Below are positions 16,730 to 25,906 of a stretch of 40,252 nucleotides of DNA, piece after piece. The DNA lies in assembly GCA_019217005.1 (NCBI GenBank), contig JAHBNG010000137.1:1-40252 (forward strand), in the 5' to 3' direction. The notes beneath the pieces were generated by a model. The model was not told the DNA's origin and ran no database searches. It worked only from the letters and a program-made list of their open reading frames with translations. The DNA is from Chloroflexi bacterium TSY (GTDB lineage: Bacteria > Chloroflexota > Anaerolineae > Caldilineales > Caldilineaceae). Positions within the stretch are counted from its first letter, which is position 1; every line of letters begins with the position of its first letter. The translations under genes were made by a program, and so were the position numbers.

Positions 16730-18379
16730 ATGCACAAAAGAATGCTTTGGATAATGAGTCTGATGCTAATAGTAATGTTAGCTGCCTGTGGTGCCCCTGC
16801 TGCAGATACCTCTACTAGTAGCGAGACATCTGCCGAAAGTGGTAGTGATGAAGGTGGCGAAAAGGTTCTAATCGTTGCTGTTGATGGCGATGTAGATACC
16901 TTTGATCCTTGCTGTACAGTTGGGACCAAGACCTCCCAAACCGCCATTCAAAATACATTTGATCAGCTGACCCAATATGCCCTGACTGAAAAACAGTTCG
17001 ATGATGGAACGCCCTATATGACCGTTGATACCAGTAATATCGTTGGTATGTTGGCGGAAAGCTGGGAGCAGGATGGCACCGAGATCATCTTCACGTTGCG
17101 GGAGGGTTTGACGTTCTCGGATGGCACGCCGATCGATGCACAGGCAATTGTCGATGGCTATACCCGCATCTTCGAAGTTGGTGGTGTTTCGACCTTCCTG
17201 CTGGGGATGGCTGGGGTGACTTCGGGTGATCAGTTCGAAGTGATTGATGAGCGTACTCTCAAGATGACGGCCGAAGTAGCGAACAATCTGATCAATCTAA
17301 ACAATGTCATGCACAACACCAGCGCCGTCAACCCTGTCGAGATGGCAGCGAACGGCGGGGATAATGGATGGGGCTCTGAATACTTTCGCCAGAACCTGGG
17401 CATTGGAAGCGGCCCCTTTGTCATGACCGAGTATGTTCCCGGTGACCGGATGGTCTTGGAAGCGCGGGATGATTACCATGCCGGTCGTGCAGCCCTGGAT
17501 AAAGTGATCGTGAAGATCGTTCCTGATGCGGCGCAGCGCGTTCTGCTGCTTAAGAGTGGTGAAGTTGATATGATCATGATCCCACCGATCCGCGATCTGG
17601 CGGATCTGGAGGCGGATCCCAATATCAACGTTGTTTCCGTGCCCACCACCCAGAATCGCATGTTAGAAATGAATGTCACGATGCCACCATTCGACAACAA
17701 GCTTGTACGCAAAGCTGTTGCCTACGCCGTACCATATGACACGATCATTGAAGAGGTGTGGCAAGGGCGGGCGCGCCGTCTCAAAAGTCCCATAGCCGAT
17801 GGCACACCGACCTCAGACTATTCATTCTGGGAATATGAAACCGATCTGGACAAGGCCGCCGAACTGCTGGCTGAAGCTGGTTTCCCTGGTGGCGAGGGCC
17901 TGCCGCCGATTAAGTTGAGTGTCCGCATCGGAACCGAAGAGGATGAACGGGCTGCTGTCTTTATTCAGGATTCGTTGAGTCAGATCGGCATGGAGACCGA
18001 AATCGAAAAGATCGCCTTTGCCACCTTCAACGAAACTCAGCAGAAGCGAGAACTGCACTTGTGGATCAATGAGTGGATTTCGTGGGTCAACGATCCCTTC
18101 TACCACCTGAGTTGGATCTACCGCTCGACCAGTCCAACGGTCTACACCAATTTAAACAACGAAGAAGTGGATGAGCTGATCGCAACCTATACACTCTGGG
18201 ACGGCGATGAGGAAGAGCGCAATGCCGCCAGCGTCCGCATTCAAGAGATTGTGGTGGAAGAAGTCCCAATTGTCTATATCGGCGCACCAAACTTCAACGT
18301 TGCCATGCGCTCCAATGTGACCGGTTATGTCTACTACAATGACGAACTAAATCGGTACTATCATATGGACAAGGAGTAG
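16730..18379 (+). CDS. Peptide/nickel-type ABC transporter substrate-binding lipoprotein (SBP family 5)
   Basis: A 549-residue exported lipoprotein. The ATG at 16730 follows AAGGAGA by six bases. It starts with a signal peptide MHKRMLWIMSLMLIVMLAAC ending in a lipobox with Cys20, then a Ser/Thr-rich linker. The mature part has the family-5 pattern: VDTFDPCC near the start, GMLAESWEQDGTEIIFTLREGLTFSDGTPIDAQAIV, and KLVRKAVAYAVPYDTIIEEVWQGRAR. It should be anchored outside the membrane and deliver a ligand to the permeases at 18559 and 19596. The ligand may be a peptide or another small compound; proximity to the hydantoinase operon suggests its substrate, which is inference. Confidence 0.92.
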   Translation: MHKRMLWIMSLMLIVMLAACGAPAADTSTSSETSAESGSDEGGEKVLIVAVDGDVDTFDPCCTVGTKTSQTAIQNTFDQLTQYALTEKQFDDGTPYMTVDTSNIVGMLAESWEQDGTEIIFTLREGLTFSDGTPIDAQAIVDGYTRIFEVGGVSTFLLGMAGVTSGDQFEVIDERTLKMTAEVANNLINLNNVMHNTSAVNPVEMAANGGDNGWGSEYFRQNLGIGSGPFVMTEYVPGDRMVLEARDDYHAGRAALDKVIVKIVPDAAQRVLLLKSGEVDMIMIPPIRDLADLEADPNINVVSVPTTQNRMLEMNVTMPPFDNKLVRKAVAYAVPYDTIIEEVWQGRARRLKSPIADGTPTSDYSFWEYETDLDKAAELLAEAGFPGGEGLPPIKLSVRIGTEEDERAAVFIQDSLSQIGMETEIEKIAFATFNETQQKRELHLWINEWISWVNDPFYHLSWIYRSTSPTVYTNLNNEEVDELIATYTLWDGDEEERNAASVRIQEIVVEEVPIVYIGAPNFNVAMRSNVTGYVYYNDELNRYYHMDKE

Positions 18380-18382
18380 AGA

Positions 18383-18550
18383 GTGACAAGGTGAATAGGT
18401 GACAGGGTGAGTAGGTGACAAAGGGACTTGGCAGTGATAACTCGTAGGCGTGTAAAAGATCATGATGCTCAATCACCCGGAAACTTGGATCCTCCAAAGC
18501 AAGTAGCATTGTCGATCACCATGTCACCCACTCACCCTGTCACCGTGTCA
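18383..18550. repeat. Long imperfect inverted repeat of GTGACAGGGTGA type
   Basis: The left arm (18383-18421) reads in steps like GTGACAAGGTGA, GTGACAGGGTGAGTAGGTGA. The right arm (18515-18550) is nearly its complement (CACCCACTCACCCTGTCACC). About 93 bases lie between. It fills the gap between the binding-protein and first permease genes. In the transcript it would form a long stem that could lower downstream expression or protect the upstream message. Confidence 0.7.
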
Positions 18551-18558
18551 CAAATATT

Positions 18559-19572
18559 ATGCGCTTACTACGCTACTCCATCCGCCGCATACTCCTATTG
18601 ATCCCTGTCCTACTGGCGGCGACCTTTATTACTTTTTGGATGACCCGGATGTTGCCGGGCAATCCGTTGGCTCGCGTGTTGCCCCCCTATATTTCGGATG
18701 AAGAGCGGGCGGAAATGATGGAAGAGGCGGGTTTTACGTTGCCTTTCTACGAGCAGTTTTACTACTATCTGGTGGACCTGGGACGGGGCAAAATGGGTGT
18801 CTCCTATACCACTGCGCAGCCGGTCGAGCAAGATCTGCTGGAACGTTTTCCGGCCACCTTCGAGTTGGTGACGTTGGCGCTGCTTTTGGCGCTCTTGTTG
18901 GGAATCCCTATTGGCATCTTTGGGGCGATTGCCAAGGATCGAGGGCTGGATCATATTGGACGGATCATATCGGTGCTTGGGGTTTCGATGCCCATTTTCT
19001 GGCTAGCGCTTTTACTGCTTTACACCTTTTTCTTCCAGTTGAGATGGGCACCTGCACCCATGGGGCGGATCGCCGCGTTGCTCAGCGCACCGACTAGCAT
19101 CACGGGTCTCTTTACGATCGACGCGCTCTTGACCGGCAACTGGGAGGTGCTGCGGTCGGCACTGGGACATCTGGCGTTGCCGGTCACCACGCTTGGCTTT
19201 ACCGCCATGGCCCCCATTGCTCGTATGACCCGTTCCAGCATGATCGAGGCATTAGAGTCTGAATACATCCGAACAGCCGTTTGTATGGGACTACCCAAGC
19301 GGCTGGTTTACTTTCAACACGCCTTCAAAAATGCCCTGCTGCCCATTTTGACGATTACCGCCGCTGTCTATGGATATGCGCTCGGTGGTGCTGTCCTGGT
19401 GGAGTATGTTTTCTCCTGGCCGGGCATGGGTCAATATGTGCTGAATGCCATTTTGGCCAGCGACTATCCGGCCATTCAGGGATTCATTTTGCTGGCGACT
19501 ACTATCTATGTACTCATTTATTTGGTGTTGGATATTGTATCTGCGCTCTTAGATCCGCGGGTCGAATTTTGA
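18559..19572 (+). CDS. ABC transporter permease, DppB/OppB type
   Basis: A 337-residue inner-membrane protein with about six hydrophobic helices. The N-terminus MRLLRYSIRRILLLIPVLLAATFITFWMTRMLPGNP is typical of DppB-like permeases. The EAA-like cytoplasmic loop is visible at EALESEYIRTAVCMGLPKRLVYFQHAFKNALLPI. The ATG at 18559 lies directly after the inverted repeat and has no clear ribosome-binding site. It forms the channel with the permease at 19596. Confidence 0.93.
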   Translation: MRLLRYSIRRILLLIPVLLAATFITFWMTRMLPGNPLARVLPPYISDEERAEMMEEAGFTLPFYEQFYYYLVDLGRGKMGVSYTTAQPVEQDLLERFPATFELVTLALLLALLLGIPIGIFGAIAKDRGLDHIGRIISVLGVSMPIFWLALLLLYTFFFQLRWAPAPMGRIAALLSAPTSITGLFTIDALLTGNWEVLRSALGHLALPVTTLGFTAMAPIARMTRSSMIEALESEYIRTAVCMGLPKRLVYFQHAFKNALLPILTITAAVYGYALGGAVLVEYVFSWPGMGQYVLNAILASDYPAIQGFILLATTIYVLIYLVLDIVSALLDPRVEF

Positions 19573-19595
19573 GGTAATTGTGACTAGGATTTCCC

Positions 19596-20495
19596 ATGTC
19601 AGTTTCAGATAGTTCGTTCACCCCGACAACAACCTACACTGCCACCTCCGCTGGAGGTGAACGACTGAGTGATGTACTCTATGCGCTACGGCGAAACCCA
19701 ATCACGGTTTTGGGGTTGAGCATCGTCCTTATCATTGCGCTGGCCGGGATCTTGGCACCGGTGCTGGCGCCGTATGGACCGGTGGAGAAGAGTCTCGTCA
19801 ACACGTCGGAAGCGCCCAGTGCCGATTTTTGGCTCGGTACGGATTCCTTTGGCCACGATATCTATTCGCGCATTCTCTATGGTGCCCGGCTTGATCTGCT
19901 GATTGCTGTTTCAGCCGTAACCTTTTCATTTATCGTCGGAGCGACGTTGGGCGGAATTTCTGGTTTTGCTGGCGGCTGGCTGGACGAGATCACGATGCGG
20001 CTGATGGATATCATCCAGGCCTTTCCGCGCTTTATTTTTGCAATGGCGATTGCCTTTGCCTTGGGACCAGGCATCTGGACGGTGATCGTTGCGACTGCGG
20101 CGCTCAACGTTCCGGGATACGCACGCCTAATGCGTTCGATGATCATCTCGCTTAAAGAGCGGCAATTTGCACTGGCAGCCAAGTCCATGGGGAATTCTCC
20201 AATGCGGGTACTCTTCCGGCACCTGGTTCCCAACAGTCTGGCACCGCTCTTTGTCATGGCCTCGCTTCATTGCGGCTGGGCGATTCTTGAGGCCGCGGGA
20301 TTGAGCTTCATCGGGCTGGGTGTGCCGGTGCCGACTGCCGAATGGGGCGTGATGATCAACATTGGTCTCCAAGACTTTCTGCGCGGTGAATGGTGGAGCT
20401 ACACATTTCCCAGCGTAGCCATTATGATTACTGTTTTGGGATTCAATCTCTTTGGCGATGGGCTGGATGATATTTTAGATCCGCGGCGGCAGTGA
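19596..20495 (+). CDS. ABC transporter permease, DppC/OppC type
   Basis: A 299-residue membrane protein with the DppC pattern: a short cytoplasmic N-terminus, a first helix (PITVLGLSIVLIIALAGILAPVLAPYGP), the external motif FWLGTDSFGHDIYSRILYGARLDLLI, and the EAA loop (MIISLKERQFALAAKSMGNSPMRVLFRHLVPNS). It ends with DGLDDILDPRRQ, the common C-terminus of this family. Its stop codon overlaps the ATG of the next gene by one base. Confidence 0.94.
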   Translation: MSVSDSSFTPTTTYTATSAGGERLSDVLYALRRNPITVLGLSIVLIIALAGILAPVLAPYGPVEKSLVNTSEAPSADFWLGTDSFGHDIYSRILYGARLDLLIAVSAVTFSFIVGATLGGISGFAGGWLDEITMRLMDIIQAFPRFIFAMAIAFALGPGIWTVIVATAALNVPGYARLMRSMIISLKERQFALAAKSMGNSPMRVLFRHLVPNSLAPLFVMASLHCGWAILEAAGLSFIGLGVPVPTAEWGVMINIGLQDFLRGEWWSYTFPSVAIMITVLGFNLFGDGLDDILDPRRQ

Positions 20496-21496
20496 TGAGT
20501 AACCATGACACACTCTTAGAAATACGCAACCTCCAAACCCACTTTGAGACGCGACGTGGCGTGGTGAAGGTACTGGATGGTCTGAACTTATCGATTCAGC
20601 GTGGTCAAATTGTGGGGTTGGTCGGGGAGACGGGCGCGGGCAAATCTGTGACAGGGTTTTCCATCATGCGATTGGTGCGCAAGCCGGGCAAAATTGTCGG
20701 CGGCGAGATTCGACTCAATGGGCGTGATCTGCTCTCTCTTTCAATCGACGAGATGGAGCGCGTACGTGGAACTGAAATTGCGATGATCTTTCAGGATCCG
20801 CGAGCCGCACTCAATCCGCTCATCAAGGTGGGTCGGTTGCTGAGCCAGATCCTGCGTTATCGGCGCGGTTTGGATGAAGTTGAGGCAAAGAGTGCGGCGC
20901 TAGAGTTGTTGCGTACAGTTCAGATATCCGATCCTGGACAGCGGCTTGATGCTTATGCTCATCAGCTTTCGGGCGGCATGTGCCAACGGGTGAGTATTGC
21001 AATGGCATTGGCCTGTCAACCGGATCTGCTGATTGCTGATGAGCCAACGACCGGGTTGGATGTGACCATTCAGCGTCAAATTGTGCTGCTGCTCAAGGAA
21101 TTGCGGGATCGGACGGGAACATCTCAGATTATCGTGACGCATGATCTGGGGCTAGCAGCTGAACTATGCGATACCATAGCCGTGATGTACGCGGGTGAGA
21201 TCGTGGAATTTGCACCTGTCGATGAACTCTTTCGCCGACCCCGCCATCCGTATACAATCGGTCTCATGCAGTCGCGCCCTCTATTTGGCGACAGAGCGAA
21301 AATTCCAATTATCCCAGGTACGGTAGCAAACTTCATTAACAAACCGTCGGGATGTGCATTTCACCCCCGCTGCGAATTTGCTTTTGAACGTTGCATCGAA
21401 TTACCACCACCCACGATAAGCGTTGATGACCAACATGTAAGCCAGTGTTGGCTAGTAGATGGAGGGATTGAAGATGATTTCGGCAATCACAGTTGA
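20495..21496 (+). CDS. ABC transporter ATPase, DppD/OppD type
   Basis: A 333-residue cytoplasmic ATPase with Walker A (GETGAGKS), signature (LSGGMCQRVSIAMALA) and Walker B (LLIADEPTTGLD). The C-terminal oligopeptide-transporter extension carries its cysteines (CAFHPRCEFAFERC). The ATG at 20495 is used; a GTG one codon upstream is possible. The gene end overlaps the start of the next gene by 23 bases. Confidence 0.94.
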   Translation: MSNHDTLLEIRNLQTHFETRRGVVKVLDGLNLSIQRGQIVGLVGETGAGKSVTGFSIMRLVRKPGKIVGGEIRLNGRDLLSLSIDEMERVRGTEIAMIFQDPRAALNPLIKVGRLLSQILRYRRGLDEVEAKSAALELLRTVQISDPGQRLDAYAHQLSGGMCQRVSIAMALACQPDLLIADEPTTGLDVTIQRQIVLLLKELRDRTGTSQIIVTHDLGLAAELCDTIAVMYAGEIVEFAPVDELFRRPRHPYTIGLMQSRPLFGDRAKIPIIPGTVANFINKPSGCAFHPRCEFAFERCIELPPPTISVDDQHVSQCWLVDGGIEDDFGNHS

Positions 21497-21992
21497 ACGG
21501 ACATGGCAAAGAATGGCGCAGAGTGAAATTAATGATGTACCCCGTTTGATTGAAGAGCTACAGGAAAAACAGCCTTTCCTGCAAGCCTACATGTTGGCCG
21601 TTGGTGATGCCAATTTTGACCAAGAGATTTCACAGCTCTTCTTCTATCTGGGCGTGGTTGTCTATCAAATTATGAAGCAGGGCAAACGGCGTATTCGGTT
21701 CGTTTCCGAAGAGATCATGAATGCCGTTGAAGAAGAGAAACAGGAAGCATTGGAACTGTTAGAGGGCGATACAGACGCAGATTTTGTCAGTGCTGTTGAG
21801 AATATGTTGGCCGAATATCCGGAGCCTGAAGTTCTCCGCTACATTGTGGAGGCAATTATGGAAGAAGATGGGGATGATGATTTGGAGATTCCAGAGGAAG
21901 ATAAAGGCATTCTCTTTCTTGAGTTGAAGACCGTTTTGGATGCACTGATCCTGAGTCGAGACTGGAATCTGAGACGGAAACAACAAGTGTGA
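21474..21992 (+). CDS. Small acidic protein of unknown function inside an ABC importer operon
   Basis: A 172-residue protein, strongly acidic in its C-terminal half (EEDGDDDLEIPEEDKG), with no signal peptide or membrane segment and apparently helical. The ATG at 21474 is supported by GGAGGG seven bases upstream; an ATG at 21459 is less likely. It starts inside the DppD-type ATPase gene, and its stop overlaps the GTG start of the DppF-type ATPase (GTGA). The translation chain therefore runs dppD-like, this gene, dppF-like. I do not recognise a family. The position suggests an accessory to the transporter or a passenger carried in with the operon. Confidence 0.75.
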   Translation: MISAITVERTWQRMAQSEINDVPRLIEELQEKQPFLQAYMLAVGDANFDQEISQLFFYLGVVVYQIMKQGKRRIRFVSEEIMNAVEEEKQEALELLEGDTDADFVSAVENMLAEYPEPEVLRYIVEAIMEEDGDDDLEIPEEDKGILFLELKTVLDALILSRDWNLRRKQQV

Positions 21993-23068
21993 AAACGATA
22001 TTAGATGTCATAAATTTAGAGAAACATTTCCCCATCCGAACCGGCATGTTTGCACGGACGCCGTTGCGTGCCGTTGATGATGTCTCGTTCCGCGTGCATG
22101 AAGGCGAGACGGTTGGATTGGTCGGCGAAAGTGGCAGCGGCAAGACCACCTTGGGCATGTGCGTGCTGCGTTTAACCGACCCATCCTCCGGCACAATCCT
22201 GTTCGATGGCAACGATTTTACCGCTGCTCGTGGAGATGATTTGCGACAGCTCCGTCGACAGTTACAGATTGTCTTTCAATCACCGCTGGACTCGTTGAAT
22301 CCACGGATGACTGTGGGCGAGACGGTAACCGAACCGCTGCTCCTACATGGGCTGGCCACGACTCGAACGGAAGGGCGGCGTCAGGTGATCGAGCTGTTCG
22401 AGCGGGTGAATCTGGGAGAAGAGCACCTAGATCGCTACCCACACCAACTGTCGGGCGGGCAGCGTCAGCGCGTCTCGATTGCTCGGGCTTTGTCTACCGA
22501 TCCCAAATTGATCGTATTGGACGAGCCAACTTCGGCTCTGGACGTATCGGTGCAGGCCCAGCTTTTGAACCTACTGCGCACTTTGCAAGACGAACTAGGA
22601 CTTTCCTTTATCTTCATCTCTCATGATTTGGCTGTGGTCAGTCATCTCGCCGACAAAGTCGCCGTGATGTATCTGGGGCAGATCGTTGAATTTGGTCCCA
22701 CCGAGCAAGTCTTTCATTCTCCGCGACACCCGTACACAATGTCTCTGTTGTCTGCCATTCCGGGTGAAAGTCTGCTGTCCGAAGAGCAGCGGATCGTCCT
22801 CAGCGGCGAGATCCCATCTCCCCTCAAGCCACCTACAGGCTGTCGGTTCCACACCCGCTGTCCATTTGCCAAACCCACTTGCCAGACCGAAGAGCAGACG
22901 TTACAGCCAATTCGAGCTGGAGATGAATCCCGTGATCATGTGATCGCATGTGGTCGCGTGGACGAGGGCGCAATCCCACACTTACGAGTGGAAGACGCAC
23001 AGAACGCCATCTTCACGACGAACATTCAGCATGTGCGCGAATATTTACGACAACGAAGACCGGTGTAA
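21989..23068 (+). CDS. ABC transporter ATPase, DppF/OppF type
   Basis: A 359-residue ATPase that starts with GTG at 21989, overlapping the previous stop. It has Walker A (GESGSGKTT), signature (LSGGQRQRVSIARALS), Walker B (LIVLDEPTSALDVSVQ) and the C-terminal cysteine-bearing segment CRFHTRCPFAKPTC of the oligopeptide family. It completes a five-component importer (binding protein, two permeases, two ATPases). A C-terminal tail of about 50 residues beyond the cysteines is longer than in most relatives. Confidence 0.94.
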   Translation: MKTILDVINLEKHFPIRTGMFARTPLRAVDDVSFRVHEGETVGLVGESGSGKTTLGMCVLRLTDPSSGTILFDGNDFTAARGDDLRQLRRQLQIVFQSPLDSLNPRMTVGETVTEPLLLHGLATTRTEGRRQVIELFERVNLGEEHLDRYPHQLSGGQRQRVSIARALSTDPKLIVLDEPTSALDVSVQAQLLNLLRTLQDELGLSFIFISHDLAVVSHLADKVAVMYLGQIVEFGPTEQVFHSPRHPYTMSLLSAIPGESLLSEEQRIVLSGEIPSPLKPPTGCRFHTRCPFAKPTCQTEEQTLQPIRAGDESRDHVIACGRVDEGAIPHLRVEDAQNAIFTTNIQHVREYLRQRRPV

Positions 23069-23135
23069 TCCTGCATTTTCTGTTGTTTGCCTTCGTAATT
23101 CAATAACAGTTTCGCTCAGATTAAGGAGAAACCCC

Positions 23136-24321
23136 ATGTGCAAATCAATTCACCGCCTCATTTATCTTGCTGTACTTCTTCTACTGGTTGTGTCCTGTGT
23201 TGCACCGGCAGATCAGTCAACAGGTTCTAGTGCTGAAAATGATGACGCTGGCGAGACCGACATGAGCGGCGACATGACCTATCGGTTAGCCGCCATTTTT
23301 CCCGGCACGATCACGGACGCTGACTACAACACGTTGGGCCACATTGGGATTGCCGCCGTACAGGACGACTTGGGGGTGGATATTGCTTTTTCGGAAACGG
23401 TTGCCGTACCTGATGTAGATCGTGTCATGCGCGAGTATATCGACGATGGCTTCAACGTCATCTTCACCCACGGTGGCCAGTTTCTCAGCCAGACCCAAGA
23501 GCTGGCTCTTGAATTTCCTGATCGCTTCTTTATTGCGGAAGCCGACGCCGAAATTGCCGACGCCCCCGCAAATCTCTGGGTGATCGTGCGCAATATGGAG
23601 ATTGGCGCGTACGGCGCAGGGGCTGTGGCAGCCAAGCTCACGCAAACAGGCAAAATTGGGTACATTACCGGTCTGACCCTCCCTTTTTCCTATGCCGAGG
23701 CCCACGCTATCGAGCAGGCGATTGCAGATCTGGGCTTGGATGTGAGCATGACACCGGTCTGGGCAGGCGACTTTAACGACCCTGGTAAGGCGCGAGAATT
23801 GGCAGAAACCCTCATTTCTGCTGACAATGATGTGCTGGTCAGCTCGCTCAATCTGGGTACGCTGGGCGTCTTTGAAGCGGCCAAGATTACACGCAGTAGG
23901 ATTTCTCAGAGGTAGAGCGTTCAAATGGCGAAAAAAGACGCAGTAGAGAATCTCGGACCATTTGGCACGCTCGAGTCTGTTTTGACTGAGAAATGCAGGA
24001 TTATGTCTACTGCGTGTAATAGAGAATGCCGATGCCAATATTCTTGTCATCGCCAAATATACAGACAAATCCGAGTTTGCGCCCGATCACTACGTTACCT
24101 CTGCACTCTATGATTTTGCTCAGCCGTTGACCGACATTGTACAAAACATTATGAATGGAGAAACCGGTGGCAACTACAATTTAGGCTTTGATACCGGCAT
24201 TGGACTTCAACTTCCCCTGAAAAATGCCAGTGATGAGATCAACAGCGAGGCCGAAGCGCTTCTCCAGCAAATGATTGCAGGTGAGGTCACGGTGGTTAAG
24301 AATACCGAGCCGATTGAATGA
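23136..24321 (+). pseudogene. BMP/PnrA-type substrate-binding lipoprotein gene, split by a 131-bp foldback element
   Basis: The ATG at 23136 follows AAGGAGAA and gives a lipoprotein signal (RLIYLAVLLLLVVSC, Cys21). The mature part is of the BMP family that binds nucleosides and related compounds: YRLAAIFPGTITDADYNTLGHIG, DDGFNVIFTHGGQF, KIGYITGLTLPF. The first part stops at 23915 inside the insertion. The gene resumes at 24019 in another frame with ENADANILVIAKYTDKSEFAPDHYVTSALYDFAQPL and ends at 24321. Removing 133 bases (element plus one copy of AT) rejoins the frames as FEAAKIENADANIL and gives 350 residues, a normal family length. As it stands the protein lacks its C-terminal lobe, so the importer at 24338-27878 probably has no binding protein. 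Confidence 0.88.
23888..24018. mobile_element. Foldback MITE, family B (131 bp)
   Basis: The ends are perfect inverted repeats, TACACGCAGTAG and CTACTGCGTGTA, 12 bp long and extending to 14 bp with the flanks. Inside, ATTTCTCAG is mirrored by CTGAGAAAT, and GAGCGTTCAAATGG by CCATTTGGCACGCTC, so the whole element can fold into one long imperfect hairpin. It is flanked by AT on both sides (23886-23887 and 24019-24020), a possible 2-bp target duplication. It is unrelated to family A apart from a shared GCAGTAG. It encodes no protein, and I see no second copy in the window. Confidence 0.82.
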
Positions 24322-24337
24322 TCTGATACCAAACCAT

Positions 24338-25906
24338 ATGACAACCTCGGATACTTTGCTTGCCATGCATGGCATTACCAAGCATTTCGGTCCAGTAATT
24401 GCATTGGATGGTGTTGATTTGGAGATCATGCATGGCGAAATTCACGGACTTCTCGGCGGCAATGGGGCAGGCAAGACCACGCTCATGAACGTCCTTTACG
24501 GTCTGTACAAGCCGGACGCGGGGCAGATTCTGCTGGATGGCAAGCAACTCAATATCCGCACACCGCGCGATGCAATCGAATCAGGGATCGGCATGGTCCA
24601 TCAGCAGTTTCTGCAGGTCAGCCACTTCACTGTAACCGAAAATATTGTCTTGGGAACCCAGTTGCAGAACCGACCCACGATGAATTTGGCTGCGCCTAAA
24701 GAGCGCATTCTGGAACTAGAGGAGCGTTTTGGTCTCTCCGTTGATCCCGATGCCTCGATTCATCAGCTGCCCATGGGGATAAGACAGCGGGTGGAGATTC
24801 TGAAGGCTCTTTATCGCGGAGCAAGAATCCTCATATTGGATGAACCAACCACCAACCTGACACCGCAAGAGGTCGATGGGCTCTTTGCCTCCTTGCGCAC
24901 AATGGTTGCTGATGGATTAAGCGTCGTCTTTATCACTCACAAACTGCGCGAAGTTCTGGACGCCTGCCACCGTATCTCCGTGTTGCGTCAAGGGCGCAAT
25001 GTGCTAACGCTCGATCGGCAAGGCGCGACAGAACAGTCCCTGGTTGAGGCAATGGTTGGGGAGGAATTGGATGTTGAGCAGAGCCTACTCTTTGCGCGTG
25101 ATAAACGGACCAACTGGTTGCCGGCAGCGGGACGGGTGACAGCTGTTGAGATCGATGAGCTGACAATTGGGACCGGGATGCAAAACAAACTGGAGGACTG
25201 TTCGCTCACCGTGTGTGAGGGGGAGATTCTGGGCATTGCTGGTGTGTCGGGGAATGGGCAATTGGCCCTGGCCGAAAGCTTGCTTGGGCTACGGTCCATC
25301 CATCGTGGCCGCATCACGCGCAACGGACATTCTATCAGCGAAATGAACACACGGGAATTATGGGAGGCGGGGGTGGCCTATATCCCCGAAGATCGTTGGC
25401 AAGATGGCTGTCTCTCGACAGCAAGCGTTGCCCAAAACCTGATCCTAGGCAGCCACCGCCAAGAGCCCTATAGTAACGGTCGCTTTCTACGCTGGCGAAA
25501 CATCCTACAGAGCGCCCGTGCCCTGATCGATGAGTTCAATATCCAAACCCAAGGACCAGACGATACCGCTGGCAACTTGTCAGGTGGCAATATTCAGCGT
25601 CTAATGTTGGCCCGTGCCTTTGCGCGCGAAACCCACCTTCTCATTGCCCACAACCCTACACGCGGTTTAGATATTCCCTCCATCGAGTTTGTCTACGGCA
25701 AGCTCCTCGCACGTCGAGAACAAGGTATGTCCACCATCCTGATTTCGGAGAATCTGGAGGAACTCTTTCTGCTTTGCCACCGCATTGCCGTCCTCTGCAA
25801 GGGACAGCTGATGGGTATCTTGGATCGTGACCATTTTGATCGATATGTGCTGGGACGCATGATGAGCGGGCTACAGCTACAGGATGAACCGGGCATTGAG
25901 TCATGA
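24338..25906 (+). CDS. ABC transporter ATPase with two NBDs, nucleoside/BMP type
   Basis: A 522-residue tandem ATPase. The first NBD has Walker A GGNGAGKTT, the variant signature LPMGIRQRVEI and Walker B ILILDEPTTNLTP. The second has the altered Walker A GVSGNGQLALAESLLG and signature LSGGNIQRLMLARA with LLIAHNPTRGLD, as usual for sugar/nucleoside importers. The ATG at 24338 gives the canonical start (LLAMHGITKHFGPVIALDGVDLEI) and lies 17 bases after the broken binding-protein gene. It powers the permeases at 25903 and 26940. Confidence 0.93.
   Translation: MTTSDTLLAMHGITKHFGPVIALDGVDLEIMHGEIHGLLGGNGAGKTTLMNVLYGLYKPDAGQILLDGKQLNIRTPRDAIESGIGMVHQQFLQVSHFTVTENIVLGTQLQNRPTMNLAAPKERILELEERFGLSVDPDASIHQLPMGIRQRVEILKALYRGARILILDEPTTNLTPQEVDGLFASLRTMVADGLSVVFITHKLREVLDACHRISVLRQGRNVLTLDRQGATEQSLVEAMVGEELDVEQSLLFARDKRTNWLPAAGRVTAVEIDELTIGTGMQNKLEDCSLTVCEGEILGIAGVSGNGQLALAESLLGLRSIHRGRITRNGHSISEMNTRELWEAGVAYIPEDRWQDGCLSTASVAQNLILGSHRQEPYSNGRFLRWRNILQSARALIDEFNIQTQGPDDTAGNLSGGNIQRLMLARAFARETHLLIAHNPTRGLDIPSIEFVYGKLLARREQGMSTILISENLEELFLLCHRIAVLCKGQLMGILDRDHFDRYVLGRMMSGLQLQDEPGIES

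Noticed and set aside
18383..18550. A CRISPR array
   Set aside because: The repeated phrases are short, contiguous and arranged as two inverted arms, with no regular spacers and no cas genes.
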